DNA of 41,947 nucleotides from Salinimicrobium xinjiangense DSM 19287. GTDB lineage: Bacteria > Bacteroidota > Bacteroidia > Flavobacteriales > Flavobacteriaceae. The stretch is taken from contig NZ_AUIG01000032.1 of NCBI RefSeq assembly GCF_000423585.1, positions 1 to 41,947 of the forward strand. The letters run 5' to 3'. Shown here in pieces: positions 15,478 to 22,872 of the stretch. Made by a program: the position numbers and the translations under genes. The notes below the pieces were generated by a model, which was given only the letters and a program-made list of their open reading frames with translations, had not been told where the DNA came from and did no database searches. Positions within the stretch are counted from its first letter, which is position 1; every line of letters starts with the position of its first letter.

Positions 15478-15978
15478 ATGAGCACAGAAAATCTAAATAA
15501 AGAAGAATCCTGGAAAAAACTAAGAGATCTTGTGGATGATATAAAAGTAGCCATGATGGTGACCGGACTTGAAAAGAGGCCAATTAACGCCATTCCCATG
15601 AGAACAAAAAAAATTGATGATAATGGACATATCTGGTTCATTAGTTCGGCAACCAGCGAGCATAATAAAAACCTGCAGATCAATGAACAGGTACATCTTT
15701 TATATAGTGATCCCGATGACAACGAGTTTGTAACTCTTTACGGACAGGCAGAGATCACCAAAGACAGAACTATTCTTGAGGATCTTTATAGCGCCACAAC
15801 AGACAACTGGTTCGATGGGGCAGATGATCCTAATCTAACTGCAATTAAAGTAAAACCTGTAGAAGCCTATTACTGGGACTCTAAAACAAATAAGTACGTA
15901 ACCCTGCTAAAAATGGGAGTTGGAGCCCTAACAGGAAATAAGCAGGACATTGGTGAAAAAGGAAAATTGAACCTCTAA
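15478..15978 (+). CDS. Pyridoxamine 5'-phosphate oxidase-like flavin protein (general stress protein 26 type)
   Basis: The 166-residue protein has the split-barrel flavin-binding fold of the PNPOx-like stress proteins. Characteristic are AMMVTGLEKRPINAIPMRT, GHIWFISSATSEHNKNLQIN, VHLLYSDPDDNEFVTLYGQAEI and KPVEAYYWDS. The family binds FMN or F420 and is induced in stress in other bacteria, but its reaction is not firmly established. The gene is monocistronic with its own terminator. Confidence 0.88.
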   Translation: MSTENLNKEESWKKLRDLVDDIKVAMMVTGLEKRPINAIPMRTKKIDDNGHIWFISSATSEHNKNLQINEQVHLLYSDPDDNEFVTLYGQAEITKDRTILEDLYSATTDNWFDGADDPNLTAIKVKPVEAYYWDSKTNKYVTLLKMGVGALTGNKQDIGEKGKLNL

Positions 15979-15997
15979 CCTGAAACCGGCAAGCCCG

Positions 15998-16036
15998 AAA
16001 ACCTTACAGCCCGAAACTGTAAGGTTTTTTATTTTT
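15998..16036 (+). terminator. Intrinsic terminator before fabD
   Basis: AAAACCTTACAG-CCCGAAA-CTGTAAGGTTTT with an extended T tract, directly abutting the fabD -7 box. Confidence 0.9.
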
Positions 16037-16037
16037 G

Positions 16038-16045
16038 TAATTTTG
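16038..16045 (+). promoter_or_regulatory. -7 box for fabD
   Basis: TAATTTTG matches TAnnTTTG exactly and lies 20 bases before the fabD ATG, just behind the preceding terminator. Confidence 0.6.
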
Positions 16046-16065
16046 CATACCTAATCAATAAAATT

Positions 16066-16947
16066 ATGAAGGCATACATATTTCCGGGACAGGGAGCCCA
16101 GTTCAAAGGAATGGGACAGGACCTGTTTGAAAAGTCCCCTCTTGCAAGAGAGCTTTTTACGAAAGCGAACGAAATACTTGAATTCTCCATTACCGATATC
16201 ATGTTCGAAGGTACAGACGAGGACCTGAAGCAAACAAAAGTGACTCAGCCGGCTGTTTTCTTACATTCGGTCATCCTTTCTAAAGTTTTGGGAGATTCTT
16301 TCCAGCCAGATATGGTGGCAGGACATTCTTTAGGAGAATTTTCGGCCCTGGTTGCCAACGGGGTACTTAAATTTGAAGATGCCCTGAAGCTTGTTTCAAA
16401 ACGGGCGCGGGCTATGCAGAAAGCCTGTGAGCTGGAAGAGTCAACCATGGCTGCTGTTCTGGGATTGGAAGACCACCTGGTAGAAGCCATTTGCGCAGAT
16501 ATTAATGGGGTTGTTGTGGCAGCAAATTACAATTGCCCGGGACAGCTTGTAATATCGGGAGAACTTTTAGCCGTAGAAAAAGCCTGTGAGGAATTAAAAG
16601 ATCGTGGTGCCCGTCGTGCGATGGTCTTGCCTGTAGGTGGCGCATTTCATTCACCTCTAATGGAACCGGCACGCGAGGAATTGGCCGCTGCTATTGAAGA
16701 GACTGAATTTCACAAACCTCTTTGTCCAATATATCAAAACGTTTCGACCTTTGCCGTTACAGACCCTGCCGAAATAAGAAAGAACCTCATCTTTCAACTG
16801 ACTGCTCCCGTGAAATGGACCCAGAGCGTTCAAAATATGATCAAAGATGGCGCAACAGAATTCATTGAAGTTGGACCGGGTAAGGTACTGCAGGGACTGG
16901 TGAAGAAAATTGACAGGAATGCAGAGGTGAGATCGGCGGAATTTTAA
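16066..16947 (+). CDS. fabD: Malonyl-CoA:ACP transacylase
   Basis: FabD loads malonate from CoA onto acyl carrier protein for fatty acid elongation. The 293-residue protein opens with AYIFPGQGAQFKGMGQDL. It has QPAVFLHSVIL with the conserved Gln, the nucleophile elbow VAGHSLGEFSALVA (Ser about residue 89), the substrate-orienting Arg in LVSKRARAMQ, GGAFHSPLM with the catalytic His, and NLIFQLTAPVKWTQSV. The length is typical. It stands alone with its own promoter and terminator. Confidence 0.96.
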   Translation: MKAYIFPGQGAQFKGMGQDLFEKSPLARELFTKANEILEFSITDIMFEGTDEDLKQTKVTQPAVFLHSVILSKVLGDSFQPDMVAGHSLGEFSALVANGVLKFEDALKLVSKRARAMQKACELEESTMAAVLGLEDHLVEAICADINGVVVAANYNCPGQLVISGELLAVEKACEELKDRGARRAMVLPVGGAFHSPLMEPAREELAAAIEETEFHKPLCPIYQNVSTFAVTDPAEIRKNLIFQLTAPVKWTQSVQNMIKDGATEFIEVGPGKVLQGLVKKIDRNAEVRSAEF

Positions 16948-16998
16948 AAAAGAATCAAGATCGCTGCGCTTCCAGAGCCAAGAGCCAAGACGACAATA

Positions 16999-17030
16999 AA
17001 AAACCCCTGGCTAAAACCCGGGGTTTTTAT
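16999..17030. terminator. Bidirectional terminator between fabD and the amidohydrolase gene
   Basis: AAAAACCCC...CGGGGTTTTT with A/T tracts on both sides, between convergent genes. Around it, 16948-16995 and 17045-17075 hold short direct repeats (AGAGCCAAGAGCC; CACTGATCACTGATCACC). Confidence 0.82.
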
Positions 17031-17075
17031 TTAATTCTATTTTTTCACTGATCACTGATCACCGGCCACTGAACA

Positions 17076-18350
17076 CTAATTTTTATAAACCTTCCCCTCT
17101 TTCATTACAAATTCCACTTCTTCAAGGGTTTTTACGTTCTTAGTGGGATCTTCTTTTACAGCAATGATATCAGCGAAGAATCCGGGAGCTACCTGACCCA
17201 GTTCATTTTCCATTTTCAAAATCTTTGCCGGTTCTATTGTGGCTGACTGAATGGCTTCCATTGCAGGCATCCCTGCTTCTACCATATAACCAAATTCTTT
17301 TGCGTTCTTCCCGTGCACAAAAACTCCCGCATCGGTTCCAAAAGCTATTTTCACTCCTTTTTTATAAGCTCGGCCAAAAGTGCTCTGTAACTTAGGTCCT
17401 ATATCCCTGGCCTTTGGCACTACCAGTTCGGGATAATAATTTTCTATCTCTGCCTTTTCACTCACTTCTTTTCCCGCGGTGATTGTGGGAACCAGATAAG
17501 TGCCATACTGTTTCATGAGATCCATGGTAGCATCGCTCATTAAAGTACCGTGCTCTATGGTAGTTACTCCACCTTTTACCGCACGCTGCATTCCTTCATC
17601 GCCATGGGCGTGAGCTGCAACGTGGAAATCATAATCTTTAGCAATATCTACAATCGCTCTGATCTCTTCAACAGTAAATTGTGGATTAGAGCTGCTCTTA
17701 GCAACACTTAAGACACCCCCGGTTGCGGTGATCTTGATCAGATCGGCTCCGTTCTTATAACGTTGTCTAACAGCTTTACGAGCGTCTTCTTCACTATTCA
17801 CTACGCCCTGTGCGGGACCGGGATCACCTGCCAGCAAGCGGTTCATTCCATTCGAAGGATCTGCATGCCCTCCTGTGGTGGCTAAAGATTTACCCGAAGT
17901 AAAAATACGGGGACCATTGATCTTTCCTTTGTTGATCGCGTTGCGTAGTGCAATATTCACCCCTGTACCTCCCAAATCTCTTACGGTTGTAAATCCTGCG
18001 AGCAGCGTAACTTCTGCAAAACCTACTGAATTAAAGGCATCATCTGCCTCATTATTGGTAAAGCGCTCCAGGTATTTTGAAGGATTGGTTTCACTCTCCA
18101 GGTGCACATGCATATCGGTAAGGCCCGGAAGCACCCACATATCTTTCAGATCAATAAGACTGTCTGAAGCTCCTGGCTGAATAAAACCATCTTCGACACT
18201 TTTAATTTTATCTCCGGAGATTATGATTGTCTTGTTGCCCAGGACTTTGCCTGATTTTGTATCTACAAGATTTCCGCTGTGAATATAAATGTCTTGTGCA
18301 GCAGCCGTGAAAGTAAAAAGCAGGCAGAAAGCCCTGAGTAAAATTTTCAT
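17076..18350 (-). CDS. Exported amidohydrolase family protein
   Basis: The 424-residue protein has signal peptide MKILLRAFCLLFTFTAAAQ and the metal-dependent amidohydrolase barrel: LPGLTDMHVHLE binds the first metal, HVAAHAHGDEGMQRAV and TIEHGT the others, and IAFGTDAGVF carries the catalytic Asp. The C-terminal FADIIAVKEDPTKNVKTLEEVEFVMKEGKVYK closes the small beta domain. It belongs to the imidazolonepropionase-like/Xaa-Pro-dipeptidase-like branch, often periplasmic peptidases in Bacteroidota, but the substrate is unknown. It is 6 bases downstream of the DegT gene in one operon. Confidence 0.88.
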   Translation of the reverse strand: MKILLRAFCLLFTFTAAAQDIYIHSGNLVDTKSGKVLGNKTIIISGDKIKSVEDGFIQPGASDSLIDLKDMWVLPGLTDMHVHLESETNPSKYLERFTNNEADDAFNSVGFAEVTLLAGFTTVRDLGGTGVNIALRNAINKGKINGPRIFTSGKSLATTGGHADPSNGMNRLLAGDPGPAQGVVNSEEDARKAVRQRYKNGADLIKITATGGVLSVAKSSSNPQFTVEEIRAIVDIAKDYDFHVAAHAHGDEGMQRAVKGGVTTIEHGTLMSDATMDLMKQYGTYLVPTITAGKEVSEKAEIENYYPELVVPKARDIGPKLQSTFGRAYKKGVKIAFGTDAGVFVHGKNAKEFGYMVEAGMPAMEAIQSATIEPAKILKMENELGQVAPGFFADIIAVKEDPTKNVKTLEEVEFVMKEGKVYKN

Positions 18351-18356
18351 AGGATC

Positions 18357-19490
18357 TTATTTCTTTAAGAATTCTTTTATTGTGCTGGTAATATAATCAA
18401 TTTGCTCATCATCGAGCTCCGTATGCATAGGCAACGATATTACTTCTTTCACCAGCTGATTGGTAACAGGAAAATCCTCTTCCCTATACCTGTCGTCCCT
18501 ATAAGCCTTTTGACTGTGTAAGGGTATTGGGTAATAAATTCCGAAGGGTATTCCCTTTTCCCCCAAATGCTTTGCGAGAGCATCTCTTTTTCCATCGGCG
18601 ATCTTAATCGTATACTGGTGGTATACATGAGTATCTTTTTCACCTGCAGTGAATGGAGTGGTGATTTGCTCAAAATTCTCAAAGGCTTTAGAATATTTAT
18701 TTGCCGCTTCCTGCCTCGCTTGGTTGTATTTGTTAAGCTTCGGAAGTTTTGCCCTGAGCACAGCCGCCTGTATACTGTCCAGTCTTGAATTCACACCCAC
18801 AACATCATGATGATAACGTTCATACATCCCGTGGTTCACAATTCCCCGGATAGTATGTGCGAGTTGATCATTATTAGTAAAGATTGCGCCACCATCCCCA
18901 TAACATCCCAGGTTCTTGGATGGGAAAAAGGAGGTGGAAGCCACATCTCCAATAACTCCGGCTTTTTTTGTACTGCCATCTTTAAAATGATAGTTTGCCC
19001 CAATAGCCTGCGCATTGTCTTCAATTACGTAAAGATTATGCTCCTGTGCGATCTCCATGATAGCGTCCATATTGGCAGTCTGTCCAAAAAGATGTACCGG
19101 CACTATGGCTTTAGTCTTAGGAGTAATTGCTCTCTTTATAGCCTCTGGATCGAAGTTAAAGGTGTCCGGTTCCACATCTACCAATACCGGAGTGAGTTGT
19201 AGTAAAGCAATTACCTCAACTGTAGCCGCAAAGGTGAAGTCGGCCGTGATCACCTCATCACCGGGTTTAAGATCCAGTCCCATCATAGCAATTTGTAAAG
19301 CGTCTGTTCCATTAGCACAGGGAATCACATTTTTCACACCTAAATAATCCTCCAGCTCCTTTTGAAAGCTATGAACCTCCGGGCCGTTAATAAAGGCGGT
19401 AGTATCTATAACCTCCAGAACAGATGAATTTACCGTATCTTTTATTTTTTCGTATTGACCTTTAAGGTCTACCATTTGAATTTTCTTCAT
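18357..19490 (-). CDS. DegT/DnrJ/EryC1/StrS family aminotransferase (sugar aminotransferase)
   Basis: These PLP enzymes transfer an amino group to nucleotide-linked keto-sugars used in surface polysaccharides. The 377-residue protein has CANGTDALQIAM (phosphate contact), VEDNAQAIGANYH with the cofactor Asp, and STSFFPSKNLGCYGDGGA with the PLP lysine, then HGMYERYHHDVVGVNSRLDSIQAAVLRAKL. It resembles WbpE-like enzymes that act on UDP-3-keto-hexuronates, but no other sugar gene adjoins it. A good promoter precedes it, and the Kdo-transferase gene waaA is divergent, which fits envelope glycan work. Confidence 0.9.
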   Translation of the reverse strand: MKKIQMVDLKGQYEKIKDTVNSSVLEVIDTTAFINGPEVHSFQKELEDYLGVKNVIPCANGTDALQIAMMGLDLKPGDEVITADFTFAATVEVIALLQLTPVLVDVEPDTFNFDPEAIKRAITPKTKAIVPVHLFGQTANMDAIMEIAQEHNLYVIEDNAQAIGANYHFKDGSTKKAGVIGDVASTSFFPSKNLGCYGDGGAIFTNNDQLAHTIRGIVNHGMYERYHHDVVGVNSRLDSIQAAVLRAKLPKLNKYNQARQEAANKYSKAFENFEQITTPFTAGEKDTHVYHQYTIKIADGKRDALAKHLGEKGIPFGIYYPIPLHSQKAYRDDRYREEDFPVTNQLVKEVISLPMHTELDDEQIDYITSTIKEFLKK

Positions 19491-19508
19491 CGTATAAAGT
19501 TGTAGCTA

Positions 19509-19538
19509 CGAAAATACGAAGAATGCCACTTTTGCCAA
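19509..19538 (-). promoter_or_regulatory. Promoter of the DegT-amidohydrolase operon
   Basis: On the minus strand TTG (19536-19538), a 19-base spacer and TATTTTCG (19509-19516) match the Bacteroidota TTG-N19-TAnnTTTG promoter with one mismatch. The start codon follows 18 bases later. Confidence 0.6.
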
Positions 19539-19574
19539 TGCGATTTTCTTAATTTAGCACTCAAACTACAAGGC

Positions 19575-20810
19575 TTGAAGTTTCTATATAATTTCGCTAT
19601 ATCCTCTGCTGAAAAGCTTCTCCCGGTTGCAGCCAGGTTTAATCAAAAACTGAAGTCTTTTACTGAAGGCCGGAAAAATCTTTTTGAGAAGCTCGCTGCT
19701 GAAGTTTCTCCCACTGACAAAACAATCTGGATCCATGCTGCATCTCTTGGGGAATATGAACAGGCTGTACCTGTCCTCGTGGAAATGAGGAAAATTTTTC
19801 CACAGCATAAAATTATTGTCAGCTTTTTTTCACCCTCGGGATACGAGGTTAAAAAGAACTCCTCCCTGGCCGATGTGGTTACCTATCTTCCTTTAGACAC
19901 AAAAACCAACGCACAAAAATTCCTTGACATTGTTCATCCGGAGCTTGTACTGTTCGTAAAATATGAATTCTGGCCTAATTTTTTGAAGGAACTGCAGCGG
20001 AGGAAAATCCGCAGTCTTTTGATCTCAGGAGCTTTCAGGGAAGACCAGGCATTTTTCAAGTTCTACGGAAAATGGTTGCGGAAATATCTTAAAAGTTTTG
20101 AGTTCTTTTTCCTTCAGAATAAAGAATCATTAAAACTCCTGGAAGGAATGGGCTTTATTAATGCCCGGGTAAGTGGAGACACCAGATATGACCGGGTTTA
20201 TTCCCAGCTTTCACAGGATAACCGGCTGGATTTCATTGAGGAGTTCGTAGATGGCCGGTTATGTGTAGTAGCCGGTAGTACATGGCCTGAAGATGAAGAA
20301 CTGCTCCTTGACCTGATTAACAATGACAAAACCGGCACAAAATTCATAATAGCACCTCATGCGCTTAAAGTCGAAAAACTGAAGCAATTACAGGAAAAAC
20401 TTCATGTTCCATGGGTTCTTTATTCCAAAAAAGATAAGAAACAGCTGCAGGAGCAAAAAGTTTTTATCATTGACACCATAGGTTTACTAACCCGCATATA
20501 CAGCTATGCAGATATAGCTTACGTAGGTGGTGCTGCGGGAGAAACCGGCCTCCATAATGTGTTGGAGCCGGCAGCTTTTGGTGTTCCGATTGTTATAGGC
20601 AAGAACTTTTCCAAATTTCCGGAAGCCGGTGAAATTCAAAGCCTTGGCGGCCTTTTTTCAGTGAAAAACAGCAGCGAAGCACAGGAAGTTTTCGATAAGC
20701 TCATATCTGACAAACAATTTAGAAACAGCAGGGGTTCTGTAGTAGCTGAATTTGTAGAAAATAACCGGGGTGCAACAAAGAGGATCGCAAAATATATTTC
20801 TGATAAATAA
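19575..20810 (+). CDS. waaA: 3-deoxy-D-manno-octulosonic acid (Kdo) transferase
   Basis: WaaA/KdtA attaches Kdo to lipid A precursor at the inner membrane. The 411-residue GT30 protein has WIHAASLGEYEQAVPVL near residue 50, SFFSPSGYEVKKN, LVLFVKYEFWPNFLKEL, VSGDTRYDRV, VVAGSTWPEDEELLL, and the C-terminal donor region AYVGGAAGETGLHNVLEPAAFGVPIVIG. The likely start is TTG 19575, because MKFLYNFAISSAEKLLPVAARFNQKL matches the usual N-terminal membrane anchor of the family and no nearby ATG retains it. Confidence 0.94.
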   Translation: MKFLYNFAISSAEKLLPVAARFNQKLKSFTEGRKNLFEKLAAEVSPTDKTIWIHAASLGEYEQAVPVLVEMRKIFPQHKIIVSFFSPSGYEVKKNSSLADVVTYLPLDTKTNAQKFLDIVHPELVLFVKYEFWPNFLKELQRRKIRSLLISGAFREDQAFFKFYGKWLRKYLKSFEFFFLQNKESLKLLEGMGFINARVSGDTRYDRVYSQLSQDNRLDFIEEFVDGRLCVVAGSTWPEDEELLLDLINNDKTGTKFIIAPHALKVEKLKQLQEKLHVPWVLYSKKDKKQLQEQKVFIIDTIGLLTRIYSYADIAYVGGAAGETGLHNVLEPAAFGVPIVIGKNFSKFPEAGEIQSLGGLFSVKNSSEAQEVFDKLISDKQFRNSRGSVVAEFVENNRGATKRIAKYISDK

Positions 20811-20860
20811 TAAAAACTCCCATGTCTTCGTCTCCTGCTGCACTTTATCCAAAGACTTCT

Positions 20861-20889
20861 TTGGATATATAAAAAATAGTTTAAATTTG
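20861..20889 (+). promoter_or_regulatory. Promoter of the first small lipoprotein gene
   Basis: TTG (20861-20863), an 18-base spacer and TAAATTTG (20882-20889) fit the Bacteroidota consensus, 24 bases before the ATG. The -33 part overlaps a small hairpin (TCCAAAG/CTTTGGA) that may end waaA. Confidence 0.6.
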
Positions 20890-20913
20890 TTTTAACTAAT
20901 TAAACATACTAAC

Positions 20914-21132
20914 ATGAAAAAATTATTTTTAGGACTACTTGTTGCCGCATTTACTCTATCTATCTACTCTTGTAGAGAAACTACTGAAGAGAATGTAGAA
21001 ACTGACATAGAGCGTACAGAAGAAGACATTGAATCTGGTCTTGAAGAAACCGGAAATGAAATCGAACAAGCCGGTGAAGAAGCTGAACAGGAAATAGAAG
21101 AAGAAGTTAACGAAACTGACGACGTACAGTAG
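20914..21132 (+). CDS. Small acidic lipoprotein, copy 1
   Basis: The 72-residue precursor has a lipoprotein signal (MKKLFLGLLVAAFTLSIYSC), so the mature chain would begin at Cys20 with RETTEEN. The rest is almost only Glu, Thr, Asn and Asp in a heptad-like pattern (DIERTEEDIESGLEETGNEIEQ), probably one helix. Function unknown. The next gene is a clear paralogue with the same SIYSCRETT junction. Confidence 0.75.
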   Translation: MKKLFLGLLVAAFTLSIYSCRETTEENVETDIERTEEDIESGLEETGNEIEQAGEEAEQEIEEEVNETDDVQ

Positions 21133-21153
21133 TTTCTAACTTCAAAGAAGTCT

Positions 21154-21184
21154 AAAGCCATAAGTTCACTTATGGCTTTTTTTA
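21154..21184 (+). terminator. Intrinsic terminator between the two acidic lipoprotein genes
   Basis: AAAGCCATAAG-TTCA-CTTATGGCTTT followed by a T run, shortly after the stop of copy 1. Copy 2 therefore needs read-through or its own promoter. Confidence 0.9.
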
Positions 21185-21201
21185 ATCAAAAATTTTATAC
21201 C

Positions 21202-21426
21202 ATGAAAAAATTCTTTTTAAGTTTGATGCTAAGCCTGTTTGCGCTAAGCATTTATTCCTGCCGGGAGACCACCCAGGAAAAAACAGAAGATGCCCTTGAA
21301 GCCATTGGAGAAGATGTAGAAGATGGTACCCGCCGTGCAGCCGATAAGCTGGAGGAAGGAGCAGAGAATATCGAAAAAGAAGTGCATGAAGAAATGCATG
21401 AGACCGATGACCACATGGAACATTAG
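21202..21426 (+). CDS. Small acidic lipoprotein, copy 2
   Basis: The open frame reaches back to 21172, into the preceding terminator; ATG 21202 gives a 74-residue precursor with signal MKKFFLSLMLSLFALSIYSC, matching copy 1. The mature part starts CRETTQEKTEDALEAIGEDVEDG and ends with His/Met/Asp (HEEMHETDDHMEH), which could bind metal, but that is only a composition note. The central helix with RRAADKLEEGAENIEKEV recalls late-embryogenesis or YtxH-like stress proteins in style. Function unknown. Confidence 0.72.
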   Translation: MKKFFLSLMLSLFALSIYSCRETTQEKTEDALEAIGEDVEDGTRRAADKLEEGAENIEKEVHEEMHETDDHMEH

Positions 21427-21516
21427 TCAGCCCAAATTAAATTGGCTAAGACCTTTTATCATTGTTGTCCGGAAATAGAATTTAGCTCGCTCCGCTAAAA
21501 AATATCATTAAAGCAG

Positions 21517-21542
21517 GCCGCTCGAAATGAGCGGCTTTTTTT
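21517..21542 (+). terminator. Intrinsic terminator after the acidic lipoprotein pair
   Basis: GCCGCTC-GAAAT-GAGCGGC followed by seven T residues. Confidence 0.92.
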
Positions 21543-21589
21543 ATTTTCACATTTCCGGTAATTTCCTATCTTATAATAAAGAGATTACG

Positions 21590-22501
21590 ATGATAAAAAA
21601 TGTGATCTATTTGTTTCTCCTAATTCTCCTTAATTCCTGTATGGGTATAAAGCATCAAAGTTCTGCACAAAATTTGGAGGTAATAGGCCATAGAGGTCAC
21701 GTCTCCACTTATCCTGAAAATACTGTTGAAGGTTTTATTAGTCTTTTAGACACAGGCGCAGAAGCATTGGAACTGGACCTCGTAATTTCGGCAGATAAGG
21801 AGGTGGTTGTTTCACATGAGCCATACATGGCAGCTGCTTATATGTCAAAACCCGACGGAAGTCGCATTAAGAAATCTGAAGAGAAGACATATCAATTATA
21901 TGGAATGACCTATGATAGCATCCGTAGATTTGACAGCGGATCACGATTTAATTTAAAATTCCCCTTTCAAAAAAGAATACCAACTTATAAACCCCTTTTA
22001 AGAGAAGTATTTTCCAAAATAGAAGCTCATAGTAATCAACACGAACATCCAGGTTTAAAATATTATCTGGAATTAAAGTCGCAGCCCTCAGAGTACGGCA
22101 TTACACAACCTCCCCCGGGAGAATTTGCACAGCTTGTAATGGAGGTAGTGCAGAAAAATAACATGGAACAACGAGTCATATTGCAATCCTTTGATGCGCA
22201 ATTGCTTAACGAAGTACATAAAAAATATCCCCAGGTAACAACCTCCTTCCTACTTTATAAGAAATCTATAGAGGAAGGACTTTCTGAACTGGATTTTCAA
22301 CCCGATATTATTAGTCCGTACTTTAAGCAAATAAAGAACAGGGAAAGAGTATTACAACTACAGAAACAGGGCTTTAAGGTGCTGCCCTGGACAGTTAACC
22401 GAAAACTACATATTAAAAGAATGATGAATTATGGAGTGGATGGAATTATTTCCGATTATCCCGAGAAAGTGCTGAAACTAAAGAAAAGAAGGAGCAACTA
22501 G
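21590..22501 (+). CDS. Glycerophosphodiester phosphodiesterase family lipoprotein
   Basis: GDPD enzymes split glycerophosphodiesters to glycerol-3-phosphate and an alcohol. After the lipoprotein signal MIKNVIYLFLLILLNSC, the catalytic start VIGHRGHVSTYPENTVEGF is complete. LELDLVISADKEVVVSHEP supplies the metal-binding Glu/Asp and second His, YLELKS a further Glu, and VLPWTVNRKLHIKRMMNYGVDGIISDYPEKV the C-terminal signature. The protein has 303 residues. The open frame extends to 21527, but that start lies in a terminator, so I chose 21590. Its last 4 bases overlap the convergent receiver gene. Confidence 0.9.
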   Translation: MIKNVIYLFLLILLNSCMGIKHQSSAQNLEVIGHRGHVSTYPENTVEGFISLLDTGAEALELDLVISADKEVVVSHEPYMAAAYMSKPDGSRIKKSEEKTYQLYGMTYDSIRRFDSGSRFNLKFPFQKRIPTYKPLLREVFSKIEAHSNQHEHPGLKYYLELKSQPSEYGITQPPPGEFAQLVMEVVQKNNMEQRVILQSFDAQLLNEVHKKYPQVTTSFLLYKKSIEEGLSELDFQPDIISPYFKQIKNRERVLQLQKQGFKVLPWTVNRKLHIKRMMNYGVDGIISDYPEKVLKLKKRRSN

Positions 22502-22872
22502 GAATTCCGTTTCTCCAGTATTTCCCTGATTTTGACGGTAAGATCTTCCATTTCAAAAGGCTTGGCAATAAAATCGTCAGCTCCGGCTTCCTTACATATT
22601 TTACCCGCATCATGTAAGGCAGACATCATAAGTACAGGAGTATTTGCCGTTTCCGGATTACTGCGAAGATCTCTGCATACATCTGTTCCATTGACCCCGG
22701 AAATTAACATATCCAGCATCACAAGATCTATTTGTTTTTCAAGAATGAGTTTTTCAGTCTCTTCGGGTTTTGGTGTAATGCTAACTTCATAACCATAATA
22801 TTCCAATAAAGTCTTTAGCATCTCTCCTATTCCGGAGTCGTCATCTACAACAAGAATTCTTTTTTTATCCAT
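22498..22872 (-). CDS. Stand-alone response regulator receiver (CheY-like)
   Basis: The 124-residue protein is a single receiver domain: RILVVDDDSGIGEML supplies the acidic pocket, LVMLDMLISGVNG the phospho-acceptor Asp (about residue 53), PVLMMSALHD the conserved Ser, and DDFIAKPFEMEDL the Lys. No DNA-binding or enzymatic output domain is attached. Its start overlaps the end of the PAS-kinase gene by 8 bases, so the two are translated together and the kinase is its obvious phosphate source. Confidence 0.9.
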   Translation of the reverse strand: MDKKRILVVDDDSGIGEMLKTLLEYYGYEVSITPKPEETEKLILEKQIDLVMLDMLISGVNGTDVCRDLRSNPETANTPVLMMSALHDAGKICKEAGADDFIAKPFEMEDLTVKIREILEKRNS

